Positions 54,830 to 63,111 of a stretch of 64,000 bases of DNA are shown one piece after another. Source of the DNA: Myxacorys chilensis ATA2-1-KO14. GTDB taxonomy: Bacteria > Cyanobacteriota > Cyanobacteriia > Leptolyngbyales > Leptolyngbyaceae. The notes under the pieces are model-generated. The model did no database searches. It saw nothing but the letters and a program-made list of their open reading frames with translations, and was not told the origin of the DNA. Made by a program: the position numbers and the translations under genes. How positions within the stretch are numbered: the stretch's first letter is position 1; every line of letters starts with the position of its first letter. The stretch covers positions 1-64,000 of the forward strand of contig JAHHHP010000001.1 of the NCBI GenBank assembly GCA_019359275.1, in the 5' to 3' direction.

Positions 54830-55627
54830 ATGGTAGAAGAACGACACGATGCAACGGACTTCGCTAAGCGAACCCCTCCGGAGCTTCGGACAGCCAATCC
54901 CATCACTCTTGAGGAGCCTAATTCTGATCCATCAGGCGCTGACCGAGTCAGACAGGTACAATCTGCCCCTCGATCTTCGGGTGGCACGCTGAATGATATT
55001 GCATCAGGTTTAGCCTTGGTCTTATCGGTTTTTGCCTTCTTCTTGAGCGGCTTTGCTCTGCTTCAGATGGCAAATATGCGGCGTCAGGTTGAGGGCGTTC
55101 GTTCGCCCACAAGCAGCGCCGTTACCAATTCGTTTGCTGGAACTGGGGGAGGATCAACTCCGAGCAATTCTACTCAGAGCGGCTCTTTTGTAGAACGGGT
55201 GCGTCAAAGCGTACCATCTCAAGCTCAAACCATTGAACCCGGTAAGTTTGTTCAGGCTACCTTAGAAGGAAATGGGCAAGTCGAGATTCTTTCTGCTGAG
55301 CGGACGGCGGAACCCGCAAATCTTGTAAATTTGCGAGTCCGATTTGAGCGAGCGAGCCGTTCTACAGGATCACCCCCTTCAGCTGAGGGAGGAGACAACA
55401 TTCTTTTAGGCGATGCGATCGCGCTCAACACCCGAACCAACCGATCCTTTCCAGTCGTAGACTTTCAGACGGCGGGGGATGAGCCAATTTCGCTAGAGCG
55501 TCTGCGTCCCGGCGAATCGACCGAGGCAACGCTGGCGTTTCGCGTTCCCGCAGACTTAGAACGAGTTGATGTTCGCATCCCTGGCACGAACGTTTTTCGG
55601 AATGTTCCGATTTCATCTGTGCCGTAA
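54830..55627 (+). CDS. Single-pass membrane hypothetical protein
   Basis: The protein is 265 residues from ATG 54830. A charged, disordered N-terminus (about 1-60) is followed by one TM helix (DIASGLALVLSVFAFFLSGFALLQM, about 61-85), a Ser/Thr/Gly linker and a strand-rich domain (about 125-260: EILSAERTAEPANLVNLRVRF, PGESTEATLAFRVP). I do not recognise the family. Residues 8-19 are encoded by a copy of a dispersed 35-bp repeat. An AAGGTG before the ATG fits this start better than the frame at 54821. Confidence 0.65.
   Translation: MVEERHDATDFAKRTPPELRTANPITLEEPNSDPSGADRVRQVQSAPRSSGGTLNDIASGLALVLSVFAFFLSGFALLQMANMRRQVEGVRSPTSSAVTNSFAGTGGGSTPSNSTQSGSFVERVRQSVPSQAQTIEPGKFVQATLEGNGQVEILSAERTAEPANLVNLRVRFERASRSTGSPPSAEGGDNILLGDAIALNTRTNRSFPVVDFQTAGDEPISLERLRPGESTEATLAFRVPADLERVDVRIPGTNVFRNVPISSVP
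54852..54886 (+). repeat. Dispersed 35-bp repeat, copy inside a gene
   Basis: CAACGGACTTCGCTAAGCGA and the following 15 bases match the intergenic copy at 30710-30744 with four mismatches. Inside is the palindrome TTCGCTAAGCGAA. It codes for part of the N-terminus of the hypothetical membrane protein. Confidence 0.75.
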
Positions 55628-55769
55628 AGTTACGCACACAAAATGGCGTCATTTTACGTAGATGGCAAATTAATAAAATTCAAGTAGGGAAATCTGACCT
55701 TACGACAGACCCCTTTTGAGTTCAATCTCGATAGAGTGGGGAAATATGTAGCAACACGGGTTTAAACTC

Positions 55770-56372
55770 ATGGCTTCGTGGCGCGATCGCTTCAATCAAT
55801 TCAGTGGCAAAACTCGCTTTGCGGTCTGTCGGATCTTTATCCATCTAGCTGGGAAAGAGGTTGCTCCCTTTCTGGGAGTTCTGAACGAGGCGGCAAGTCA
55901 AGCGGTCGAGTCAGACGGCGACTTGTCTGTTTTAGGAGAAGGGCTAGTCGAAATCTGTCAAGGACTATTGCAGTACCAAACCTACTGGCGGTCGGCTGCC
56001 AATGAAGGGGACGTTATTTGGAATGAAGGGGAAGCTGGAGATTATGTGAACGAATTGTTCACCGATTCTGCTCAGCGCTATATGAGCGGCGTTGAGTTAG
56101 ATGATAGAGACGATGTCGATGCCTCGTTATCTCTACCCATTACTCAGAATTTGATCGTCATGATTACGATCGCTGCCGAGGGCGAAGTGCCAGCGTTAGA
56201 AACCGATTTAGCCAGCATCAGAGCGCTCGAAGCAGGACTTAAAGAAATCATCAATCTTCACTACAGCGATCGCTTGCGGGCTATTCAAGTCCACTTCTCT
56301 CCCTCTCGATTGGGTGATGAGCTTGATTCTGATCAACTGTTAGAGTTCTTTCCAGAATTGATTCCGCTTTAG
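55770..56372 (+). CDS. DUF1517-like protein
   Basis: The 200-residue soluble protein starts DRFNQFSGKTRFAVCRIFIHLAGKEVAPFLG. It continues with a domain whose pattern (LGEGLVEICQGLLQYQTYWRSA, NLIVMITIAAEGEVPALE, LKEIINLHYSDRLRAIQVHFSPSRLGDELDSDQLLEFFPEL) matches DUF1517, which is conserved in cyanobacteria and plastids. The typical N-terminal membrane part is missing here. No function is known to me. Confidence 0.75.
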   Translation: MASWRDRFNQFSGKTRFAVCRIFIHLAGKEVAPFLGVLNEAASQAVESDGDLSVLGEGLVEICQGLLQYQTYWRSAANEGDVIWNEGEAGDYVNELFTDSAQRYMSGVELDDRDDVDASLSLPITQNLIVMITIAAEGEVPALETDLASIRALEAGLKEIINLHYSDRLRAIQVHFSPSRLGDELDSDQLLEFFPELIPL

Positions 56373-56453
56373 ACCCAGATTCAGTAGAAAGAGTTTTATC
56401 TTGCTCGCTAGGATACTGAATGTACGCCTGAGTTATTAGCCCATACCGTTCTT

Positions 56454-57323
56454 ATGAAGATCGTTCGATCCATGTTACGAAAATTTTTAGCTCTCTCGAT
56501 GTCCGCAGCACTATGTTTGACAACTGTTGGGTGTGGCGGCCCTTCTTTGGGGGATTCTCGCCCATCGAATACATCCAATCCGGTAGCGACCAGCCGTGCT
56601 CAAACCCAGATGCCTAATGGACAGTACCCTGTTCAGCAAGCCAGATTTGACGATGGGACGGGGCAATATGACATCACTTTACTGAATACGCCTGCTGGCG
56701 CTCCTTCAACCTTAAGAACTGAGAACCTGCAAATGGCTCGTCTCACGGACGAGGAAGTCAAAGCGGGGCAGAAAGCCTACTTGAAAGTCGAGAACAATCA
56801 GCAGTCGCTGCACATTCCTGAAGACTTTAAGATTGAGTATGTCCATAATGTGACTCAGCAGCAGACCAATCCTCAGACGGGGCAGAATGAAACCGTTGTT
56901 GTGCGCCAAGAACCAAGTTTTTGGTCTCCGTTTGCTGGTGCACTAGCAGGTCAAGCGATTGGTAGCCTGCTTTTCCGTCCGCAGTACTATATGCCACCGG
57001 TTTATCAGCCAGGAGTTCCGCTTAGTGGATTTGGTGGCTATGGCAGCAGCTACGGTCAGGCGGTGAATCGCTATCAACAGCGCTACAACGCTCCGCCTGC
57101 GGTTGAACGGAATCGGCAAGTGTTCCGTTCAACGGGTCGCATCAGCTCTCCAGGTTATAGCAATCCAACTGTGCGACGCCCATCCACGACCTATGGACGC
57201 CCCTCTGGGTCGGGGTATGGCTCTAGCACACTACGCCGTTCTACTGGCTCTACGCCGTCTCGGATCAATCGTCCTAGCTCCTTTGGCAGTGGACGCTCGC
57301 GTGTAGGTGGTAGAAGACGCTAG
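56454..57323 (+). CDS. Secreted hypothetical protein, likely lipoprotein
   Basis: The 289-residue protein has an N-terminal signal sequence (KFLALSMSAALCLTTVGCGG). Its cysteine could be lipidated, although the -3 residue is Thr rather than Leu. Residues about 55-150 form a compact domain (FDDGTGQYDITLLNTPAG, YLKVENNQQSLHIPEDFKIEYV). A hydrophobic stretch follows (PFAGALAGQAIGSLLF), then a Tyr/Gly/Ser/Arg-rich tail. It looks periplasmic or cell-surface. A strong terminator follows at 57366-57417. Confidence 0.7.
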   Translation: MKIVRSMLRKFLALSMSAALCLTTVGCGGPSLGDSRPSNTSNPVATSRAQTQMPNGQYPVQQARFDDGTGQYDITLLNTPAGAPSTLRTENLQMARLTDEEVKAGQKAYLKVENNQQSLHIPEDFKIEYVHNVTQQQTNPQTGQNETVVVRQEPSFWSPFAGALAGQAIGSLLFRPQYYMPPVYQPGVPLSGFGGYGSSYGQAVNRYQQRYNAPPAVERNRQVFRSTGRISSPGYSNPTVRRPSTTYGRPSGSGYGSSTLRRSTGSTPSRINRPSSFGSGRSRVGGRRR

Positions 57324-57365
57324 TATCGCGATCGCCTTAAAGTTTGGCTCACTCTAATGGGAATG

Positions 57366-57417
57366 AAAGGTAAAAGACGCAAGTTTTCTTGCTCGCTTTT
57401 ACCTTTTTCCTTTTTTT
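57366..57417 (+). terminator. Intrinsic terminator with two-part stem
   Basis: An 11-bp arm AAAGGTAAAAG (57366-57376) pairs with CTTTTACCTTT (57396-57406). Between them GCAAG and CTTGC form a second 5-bp stem with a TTTT loop, and a seven-T run ends at 57417. Confidence 0.85.
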
Positions 57418-57461
57418 AGGTGTGTCAGAATGGTCTCTTAGTACGCAGTGAGTGCAGCCCT

Positions 57462-59009
57462 GTGATTGAGGTAGAAGTCCATCAGCAACTCCGCGCTTTT
57501 TTAAGGGAGCAAGGCGAACCCTATTGGGCGCACCATCTAACGATGGCTCGTCTAGTGGCGCGTGCGCTGCGTTTGGGTCGGAGTGCATTAATTCAAACAG
57601 GTGCGCCATCTGGCTATCACGGGCGCTACCGACTGAGCTACCTAGTTCCAATCTTGATGTGGCAAGAACCTGTGATTGTGGTTGCCTCAGAACAGGTGCA
57701 GCAGCGAATTTTGCTAGTAGAAATTCCTCGTTTACGGCAATGGATAAGTCACCCAAAGCCGATTCAGACGAGCGATCGCTGGATCGCTCCTGACTATCAA
57801 GGCATTGTTCTGACGACGCCAGAAGCATGGCTCAGTGATCGCATCCATCATCAAGGCAGATTTCCGGCTGGCATCCCGACGATTATCGATGGCGTTGATG
57901 ATCTCGAAACTTGGACGCGGGAACGCCTCACGACTCATCTTAATGCCGCCGATTGGGAAGCGCTGATGCTAGCCTGTCCTAGCCATCAAGAAACCATCCG
58001 AGACGTGAGAATTCAACTCACGCGAACTATTTTTCAACATCCCGCCAATCCCTACGAGTGCTATCTCATTGAGCAGCCAGAACGGGAAATTCTTCAAACC
58101 CTCCAACGCACTCTACACCCAACTCCCACTGACCTAAACCCTCTCCCTCCAAGCTGGAGAACCTTTTTTGAGCGGCTGGAGCTTAAGGACGAACTGGTTT
58201 GGACAACAATTGCACGTCAGTCAGGACAATTTTTGCTGCATTGCGCTCCGGTTGAAATTGCGTCAGCCCTAAAACCAATCTGGTCTCAGCAGCCGACTGT
58301 TTTAATTGGTGGAGCCTTAGATCTAGAGCCTGAAGCGACCATTTACCGCGATCGCATCGGCTTAACCGACGACCTCACCTGTCTAAAATTTGCCCTTGAT
58401 CGTCAGGATGATGTGATTCAGCTCTATCAGCCTGAAGGCATTCCGATGCCAAACACCCCCCAGTTTCAAGAGGCAATCTTACGGGAACTGCGATCGCTGC
58501 TCACAGCAAGCACGTCCGTTCAGGGACTATCGGTGATTTTGATTGGTGATACCCCGCTCAAAGCTCAAGTTGGCTCGATCTTGGCGTCAGAATTTGGTTC
58601 TAGAGTCCAAGTCGAGCGCACTTGTTTAGATGACAACGGCATTTTGATTGCGGGCTGGGAGTTTTGGCGGGCGCATCAGAGTGTTTTGCCTGCGCCTCAT
58701 GTTCTAGCGATCGCAACTCTGCCGATTCCATCGCTAGAACATCCCCTCGTAGCAGGACGAGTCGCCCACTACAAACAACTGCGCCAAGATTGGTTCCGTC
58801 TCTACCTTCTGCCTGACGCTTTGAGCGAGTTGCAACGCGCGGTTGCCCCAGTTCGCGACTGCCAAGGCATCGTTGCCTTACTAGATACTCGCGTCATTCA
58901 CCGCACCTATGGAACTCAAGTTCTGGCGGCTCTTAGCCCCCTCGCTCGAACGAGTTACTTAGACTCCAGCCTTTTCACACCTGCTCCCACTCATCCTTGG
59001 GAAGATTAA
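57462..59009 (+). CDS. DinG-like helicase homologue lacking ATPase motifs
   Basis: The protein (up to 529 residues) resembles cyanobacterial DinG-type helicases at the start: EVHQQLRAFLREQGEPYWAHHLTMARLVARAL. The Walker A position reads QTGAPSGYHGRYRLSYL, without the GKS/GKT lysine, and the DEAH position reads IIDGVDDLE. It has no iron-sulfur cysteine cluster, and the C-terminal part lacks the usual RxxRxxD motif. It is probably not an active helicase; DNA-binding or regulatory use is possible. GTG 57462 is preferred, because GTG 57420 sits directly behind the terminator T-run. Confidence 0.7.
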   Translation: MIEVEVHQQLRAFLREQGEPYWAHHLTMARLVARALRLGRSALIQTGAPSGYHGRYRLSYLVPILMWQEPVIVVASEQVQQRILLVEIPRLRQWISHPKPIQTSDRWIAPDYQGIVLTTPEAWLSDRIHHQGRFPAGIPTIIDGVDDLETWTRERLTTHLNAADWEALMLACPSHQETIRDVRIQLTRTIFQHPANPYECYLIEQPEREILQTLQRTLHPTPTDLNPLPPSWRTFFERLELKDELVWTTIARQSGQFLLHCAPVEIASALKPIWSQQPTVLIGGALDLEPEATIYRDRIGLTDDLTCLKFALDRQDDVIQLYQPEGIPMPNTPQFQEAILRELRSLLTASTSVQGLSVILIGDTPLKAQVGSILASEFGSRVQVERTCLDDNGILIAGWEFWRAHQSVLPAPHVLAIATLPIPSLEHPLVAGRVAHYKQLRQDWFRLYLLPDALSELQRAVAPVRDCQGIVALLDTRVIHRTYGTQVLAALSPLARTSYLDSSLFTPAPTHPWED

Positions 59010-59083
59010 CGGTCGCTCCACTTGAGGCGCTATGATCGAAAAGAACCCTACGATCGCAGATAGCAACAACGGAGAATTACACC

Positions 59084-59296
59084 GTGGGAGAAGCAAAACG
59101 TCGCAAAGAAACGCTGGGCGAAAAATATGGCAAAGAGCCAAATATCGCACCTTGGCTACCGTTTACGAAAACTCAAGCCGACCGATTTACTAAGATCACC
59201 ACAACCGGAGCTTGGACGGGCATTATTCTTCTGGTTGGGGCTTGGCTAACGATTCGATTTATTGGTCCAACTGTCGGTTGGTGGACAGTTAACTAG
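59084..59296 (+). CDS. DUF2839 small membrane protein
   Basis: The 70-residue protein starts GEAKRRKETLGEKYGKEPNIAPWLPFTKTQADRF and has one TM helix (AWTGIILLVGAWLTIRFIGPTVG, about 44-66). It matches the cyanobacterial DUF2839 pattern as I recall it. The start is GTG 59084, with GGAG about ten bases upstream. A terminator follows at 59330-59358. Function unknown. Confidence 0.82.
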   Translation: MGEAKRRKETLGEKYGKEPNIAPWLPFTKTQADRFTKITTTGAWTGIILLVGAWLTIRFIGPTVGWWTVN

Positions 59297-59731
59297 AGTT
59301 TAATTAGCTCTACTTATTACCTATATATTAAGAGCGTCTACATAGCGCTCTTTTTTTTCGTGATCCCGTAGTTTTCCTGTCAAATCTGCCTATATGATGA
59401 GGGACTTCTCCAGATTCAGTGACTATCGTGCTATGTATAGGATTAGTCAAATAGCAATCTATTTCAACGTTCCAGCCGTTTCTCTCCGAGAAAACACATT
59501 ACGAAACGGTAAGAACCGTCAAGTTTCAAGAGGTTTCGTTGACTTGTTGCGATCGCTACTTTAGATTCCTCCCTTTGTTCGTTAGCATAGCGGGGAAGTT
59601 AGGGTATTTTTTCTAACCTATCTGTCGAAATCTGCCTTCTTAAAGGTGTATCTGTCAATATCAAAAAATCTGCCGTTAAAATCTTAAGATAAGGTTTAGA
59701 ATTTAGTGTGGTGATTGGAGGATAGATCCCC
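59297..59731. other. Intergenic region between two small genes
   Basis: It holds the DUF2839 terminator, a short unsupported frame (59394-59564, 56 residues, no ribosome site) and repeated TATCTGTC and AAATCTGCC elements at 59381-59674, upstream of the DUF1815 gene. No other gene was seen. Confidence 0.5.
59330..59358 (+). terminator. Intrinsic terminator of the DUF2839 gene
   Basis: The 7-bp stem AAGAGCG/CGCTCTT with a nine-base loop is followed by a long T-run (59351-59358). Confidence 0.85.
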
Positions 59732-60082
59732 GTGTTCTTAAGACTTGCTGAACAACACCGACAATTCGTTCAAGACTTGGTCATGAATCTCCAAGCATTG
59801 GCGACTGTACTGGAAAACCGAGGGTATCTTGCATCTTGCTATACCTGCGGTGGTCAAATGAACAGCGCATCTTTTATGGTGAGCTTGGACAACAACCATT
59901 TAATCCGCTTTCTGGTCTCTGATTATGGAATCACGTGGACAGAAATGCGAGATGACCGTGAGTTAATGAAATTAGAAGGGGCGGAAGCCATTAGCCAGCT
60001 TCAAGAACTCGCGAATTTGGTCAAATTTCAAATTAAACCTTCAGACTACCGTCCAGCCCTTCCAGCGGAAAGCTTGCGCTAG
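59732..60082 (+). CDS. DUF1815 conserved cyanobacterial protein
   Basis: The 116-residue soluble protein has LAEQHRQFVQDLVMNLQALATVLENRGYLASCYTCGGQMNSASFMVSL and LIRFLVSDYGITWTEMRDDRELM. The pattern is that of DUF1815, a family known to me only from cyanobacteria. There is a CYTCGG pair of cysteines that might be redox-active or bind metal. The start is GTG 59732, with GGAGG about 15 bases upstream. Function unknown. Confidence 0.82.
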   Translation: MFLRLAEQHRQFVQDLVMNLQALATVLENRGYLASCYTCGGQMNSASFMVSLDNNHLIRFLVSDYGITWTEMRDDRELMKLEGAEAISQLQELANLVKFQIKPSDYRPALPAESLR

Positions 60083-60290
60083 TTCGACCCATTGCAGGCG
60101 GCTAGCTCTCTGACTAAGTTACATAGTGCGTTGGGTAACAGCACTCTTCAGCTTTGGCATTCCAGTGATGGTCGGTTAGAACGTAGTAGTTCGGTGATAA
60201 GCTGAAAAGCGGAGTTTTGATTTATGCGGCCTAACCTTTTGCAAGGATGTACGACAGTTTAAGTACATTAGGGGCTGTTAGCTTTTCGCT

Positions 60291-61202
60291 ATGACCGTTT
60301 CTGAATCTCATTCTGAATCTCAGTGGCAGCATCATTTCATTGAAGCAAACCGGATTCGTCTACACTATGTCACTCAGGGTGATGGCGAACTTGTTCTTTT
60401 GCTGCACGGGTTTCCTGAGTTTTGGTATTCTTGGCGCTATCAGATTCCAGCGTTAGCTCGCCACTACAAGGTTGTTGTTCCTGACTTACGCGGCTACAAC
60501 GACTCTGAAAAGCCAACGCAGGGCTACGATCTCGATACGCTAACCGCAGATATTCGCAGCCTAATAGAGAATTTGGGTTATAGCCGCGCTCATGTTGTAG
60601 GGCACGATTGGGGAGGCGCGATCGCGTGGAACCTGGCTCAGAAGTTTCCTCAGCACCTTAACCGGTTGGCGCTCTTGAGCGCCCCGCATCCGCAGCGGTT
60701 CGCCCAAGAGATGCTGAGCAACTTGGATCAATTGCGCCGGAGTTGGCACGTTTTAGCCTTTCAAGTGCCTGGAGTACCGGAGTGGCTGATTCAACTCAAT
60801 TTGCGATCGTTTATTCGCAGAATGTTCCAAGACTATGCCATTCGTAAAGGCGAGTTCTCTGAGGAGAATGCTCAAATTTATCAGGCAGCATTCAGCAAGC
60901 CAGGTGTGATTGCGGCGGCGCTAAATCACTATCGTCAGCTTTTTCTGCCGCTTAATTGGGTTCGAGATCTATGGCGATCGCCTGACCCGATCGCAGTCCC
61001 AACTCTTGTTTTGTGGGGAGACGAAGATCCTCTCTTAAGCCACAAACTAACAGAAGGACTAGATCAACTGATTGTGGCTCCGTTCAAATTAAAGCTAATT
61101 CCCCACTGTGGACACTGGATCCAACAAGAAGCTCCGCAAACCGTAAACCGAGAACTATTAACGTTTTTACGGAGTCCTGATTGGGAATCAGCCATTGACT
61201 AA
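60291..61202 (+). CDS. Alpha/beta hydrolase, epoxide hydrolase/dehalogenase-like
   Basis: The 303-residue protein has the oxyanion motif LLHGFPEFWYSWRYQ and a nucleophile Asp (not Ser) in VVGHDWGGAIAW. The acid lies in VLWGDEDPLL and the His in PHCGHWIQQEAP. An Asp nucleophile and HGFPE fit epoxide hydrolases and haloacetate dehalogenases; the substrate is unknown. It lies between DUF1815 and the convergent pheS, and is probably monocistronic. Confidence 0.85.
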   Translation: MTVSESHSESQWQHHFIEANRIRLHYVTQGDGELVLLLHGFPEFWYSWRYQIPALARHYKVVVPDLRGYNDSEKPTQGYDLDTLTADIRSLIENLGYSRAHVVGHDWGGAIAWNLAQKFPQHLNRLALLSAPHPQRFAQEMLSNLDQLRRSWHVLAFQVPGVPEWLIQLNLRSFIRRMFQDYAIRKGEFSEENAQIYQAAFSKPGVIAAALNHYRQLFLPLNWVRDLWRSPDPIAVPTLVLWGDEDPLLSHKLTEGLDQLIVAPFKLKLIPHCGHWIQQEAPQTVNRELLTFLRSPDWESAID

Positions 61203-61248
61203 ACTTCCATCTACAACATAGAAATTTACGACATAAATATTTTTACAT

Positions 61249-62250
61249 CTAGAATTGCTTCAAAAACCTCAGATCGCTGTTGTAGAGCCTACGAATGTCG
61301 TCAATTTGATGCAATACCATTGCCAGCCGTTCAACTCCAAACCCGGCGGCAAATCCGGTGTAGATTTCAGGATCATAACCAACGGCTTTCAATACATTGG
61401 GATCAACCATTCCGCAGCCCAAAATCTCTAGCCACCGCCCTTTCCATTGCACATCTACCTCAGCCGAGGGTTCTGTGAACGGGAAAAAGCTAGGACGGAA
61501 GCGAATTTCAACATCGCCAAATAGTTCTTGCAAGAACACTTTGATGGTGCCTTTTAGATCGGTGAAGGTAATGCCTTCGTCGATCGCTAAAATTTCAATC
61601 TGGTTAAATACAGCAGAGTGAGTGGCATCGACGGTATCGCGACGATAAACGCGACCCGGAACCGCGACTCGAATTGGAGGATCGTTCGTCTCCATGTAGC
61701 GAATCTGCACGGTCGAAGTATGAGTTCTCAGCAGGTTTCCATCCGGCAAATAAAGCGTGTCTTGCATATCCCGAGCGGGATGGTCAGGCAAAAAATTCAG
61801 CGCCTCGAAGTTATAGTAGTCGGTCTCCATCTCGGGACCTTCGGCCACGGTGTAGCCCAAGCCCACGAAAATATCGAGTACTTGATCGATCGTGCCGTTG
61901 AGCGGATGGATTCTGCCCTGCGATCGATACACTCCTGGCATCGTCACATCCAGGGTTTCTGCCTCAAGCTGCGCCTGAATCGCGGCCGTTTGCAGATCGG
62001 TTTTCTTGCGATCGAGGTCGGCTTGAATTGCTTCTTTTACCTCGTTGGCACGTGCCCCAATCCGGGGACGCTCAGCCGGATCGAGCTTTCCCATACCGCC
62101 TAGCACTTGCGGAATGGGGCCCTTCTTGCCCATATACTTCACGCGCAGTTGTTCGAGTTGGTCAAGAGAGATAGCGGTCGCGATCGCGGCTTGAGCTTCT
62201 TGCCGGATTGCGTCTAATTGCGCTTCGAGTTCGATCGTCTGAGCAGTCAT
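61249..62250 (-). CDS. pheS: Phenylalanine-tRNA ligase alpha subunit
   Basis: The 333-residue catalytic subunit charges tRNA-Phe. It has an N-terminal coiled coil (about 1-85, [22 protein letters not shown]), class II motif 2 around [20 protein letters not shown] and motif 3 [18 protein letters not shown]. The length fits the bacterial alpha subunit. The beta-subunit gene pheT is not in the window. Its start is only 33 bp from the divergent surE start. Confidence 0.95.
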   Translation of the reverse strand: MTAQTIELEAQLDAIRQEAQAAIATAISLDQLEQLRVKYMGKKGPIPQVLGGMGKLDPAERPRIGARANEVKEAIQADLDRKKTDLQTAAIQAQLEAETLDVTMPGVYRSQGRIHPLNGTIDQVLDIFVGLGYTVAEGPEMETDYYNFEALNFLPDHPARDMQDTLYLPDGNLLRTHTSTVQIRYMETNDPPIRVAVPGRVYRRDTVDATHSAVFNQIEILAIDEGITFTDLKGTIKVFLQELFGDVEIRFRPSFFPFTEPSAEVDVQWKGRWLEILGCGMVDPNVLKAVGYDPEIYTGFAAGFGVERLAMVLHQIDDIRRLYNSDLRFLKQF

Positions 62251-62282
62251 ACTAAGAAAGTGCGTTTGTCTATATCAGTGTA

Positions 62283-63086
62283 ATGGATTCAATGAGACTC
62301 CTGATCAGCAACGATGACGGTGTTTATGCGCTGGGGATTCGGACTTTGGCAAATACCCTAGCCGAAGCGGGACATCAGGTAACGGTAGTCTGCCCTGATC
62401 GCGAACGGTCTGCTACCGGGCATGGACTGACGTTGCATCAGCCGATTCGAGCCGAAAAAATCGAATCACTTTTTCATCCCTCGGTTCAGGTTTGGGCATG
62501 TTCGGGCACGCCATCAGACTGCGTGAAGCTAGCAATTTGGGCCCTGTTGGATGAACCGCCCGAACTAGTCTTATCTGGAATTAATCACGGAGCCAATTTA
62601 GGAACAGACGTGCTGTACTCAGGAACCGTATCCGCCGCGATGGAAGGGCTAATCGAGGGATTTCCTAGCGTGGCGCTCAGTCTCACGAGCTTTTCCTCTC
62701 GTGACTTCCAGCCTGCCGCCGATTTTGCTTGCGCGTTAGTGCAACAGCTTGCAAAACATCCCTTGACGTTGACGTTGCTCAATGTCAATGTGCCTCCAGT
62801 CGAGCGGGATCAAATTCGCGGGGCGATCGTTACTCGGCAAGGTGTCCGTCGCTATGTTGATGTATTTGAGAAGCGGGTTGATCCAAGAGGCAAAACCTAT
62901 TACTGGTTGGCAGGCGAGTTGCTTGAAGATGTTGAAGATCCTGATGTAACCGATACTGCACCGACTGACGTTGAAGCGATTCGGGAAAACTACATCACCA
63001 TTACGCCCCTGCACTACAATCTCACCTCACCTTCGGGTGTGAAAATGGCTCAGGAGTGGACGCTGGGGCTTTCTCAGCTTTGGTAG
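62283..63086 (+). CDS. surE: 5'/3'-nucleotidase SurE
   Basis: The 267-residue metal-dependent phosphatase acts on nucleoside monophosphates in stationary phase and stress. It has the N-terminal acidic ligands in [28 protein letters not shown] with the ligand Ser, [11 protein letters not shown] and the conserved [25 protein letters not shown]. The start could be ATG 62283 or 62292. It is divergent from pheS. Confidence 0.93.
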   Translation: MDSMRLLISNDDGVYALGIRTLANTLAEAGHQVTVVCPDRERSATGHGLTLHQPIRAEKIESLFHPSVQVWACSGTPSDCVKLAIWALLDEPPELVLSGINHGANLGTDVLYSGTVSAAMEGLIEGFPSVALSLTSFSSRDFQPAADFACALVQQLAKHPLTLTLLNVNVPPVERDQIRGAIVTRQGVRRYVDVFEKRVDPRGKTYYWLAGELLEDVEDPDVTDTAPTDVEAIRENYITITPLHYNLTSPSGVKMAQEWTLGLSQLW

Positions 63087-63111
63087 GTGGGCAAGCGAGA
63101 GTAACTTTCTT

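Noticed and set aside
59394..59564. 56-residue plus-strand frame downstream of the DUF2839 gene
   Set aside because: Starts ATGATG without a ribosome site and shows no motif; it lies just past a strong terminator.
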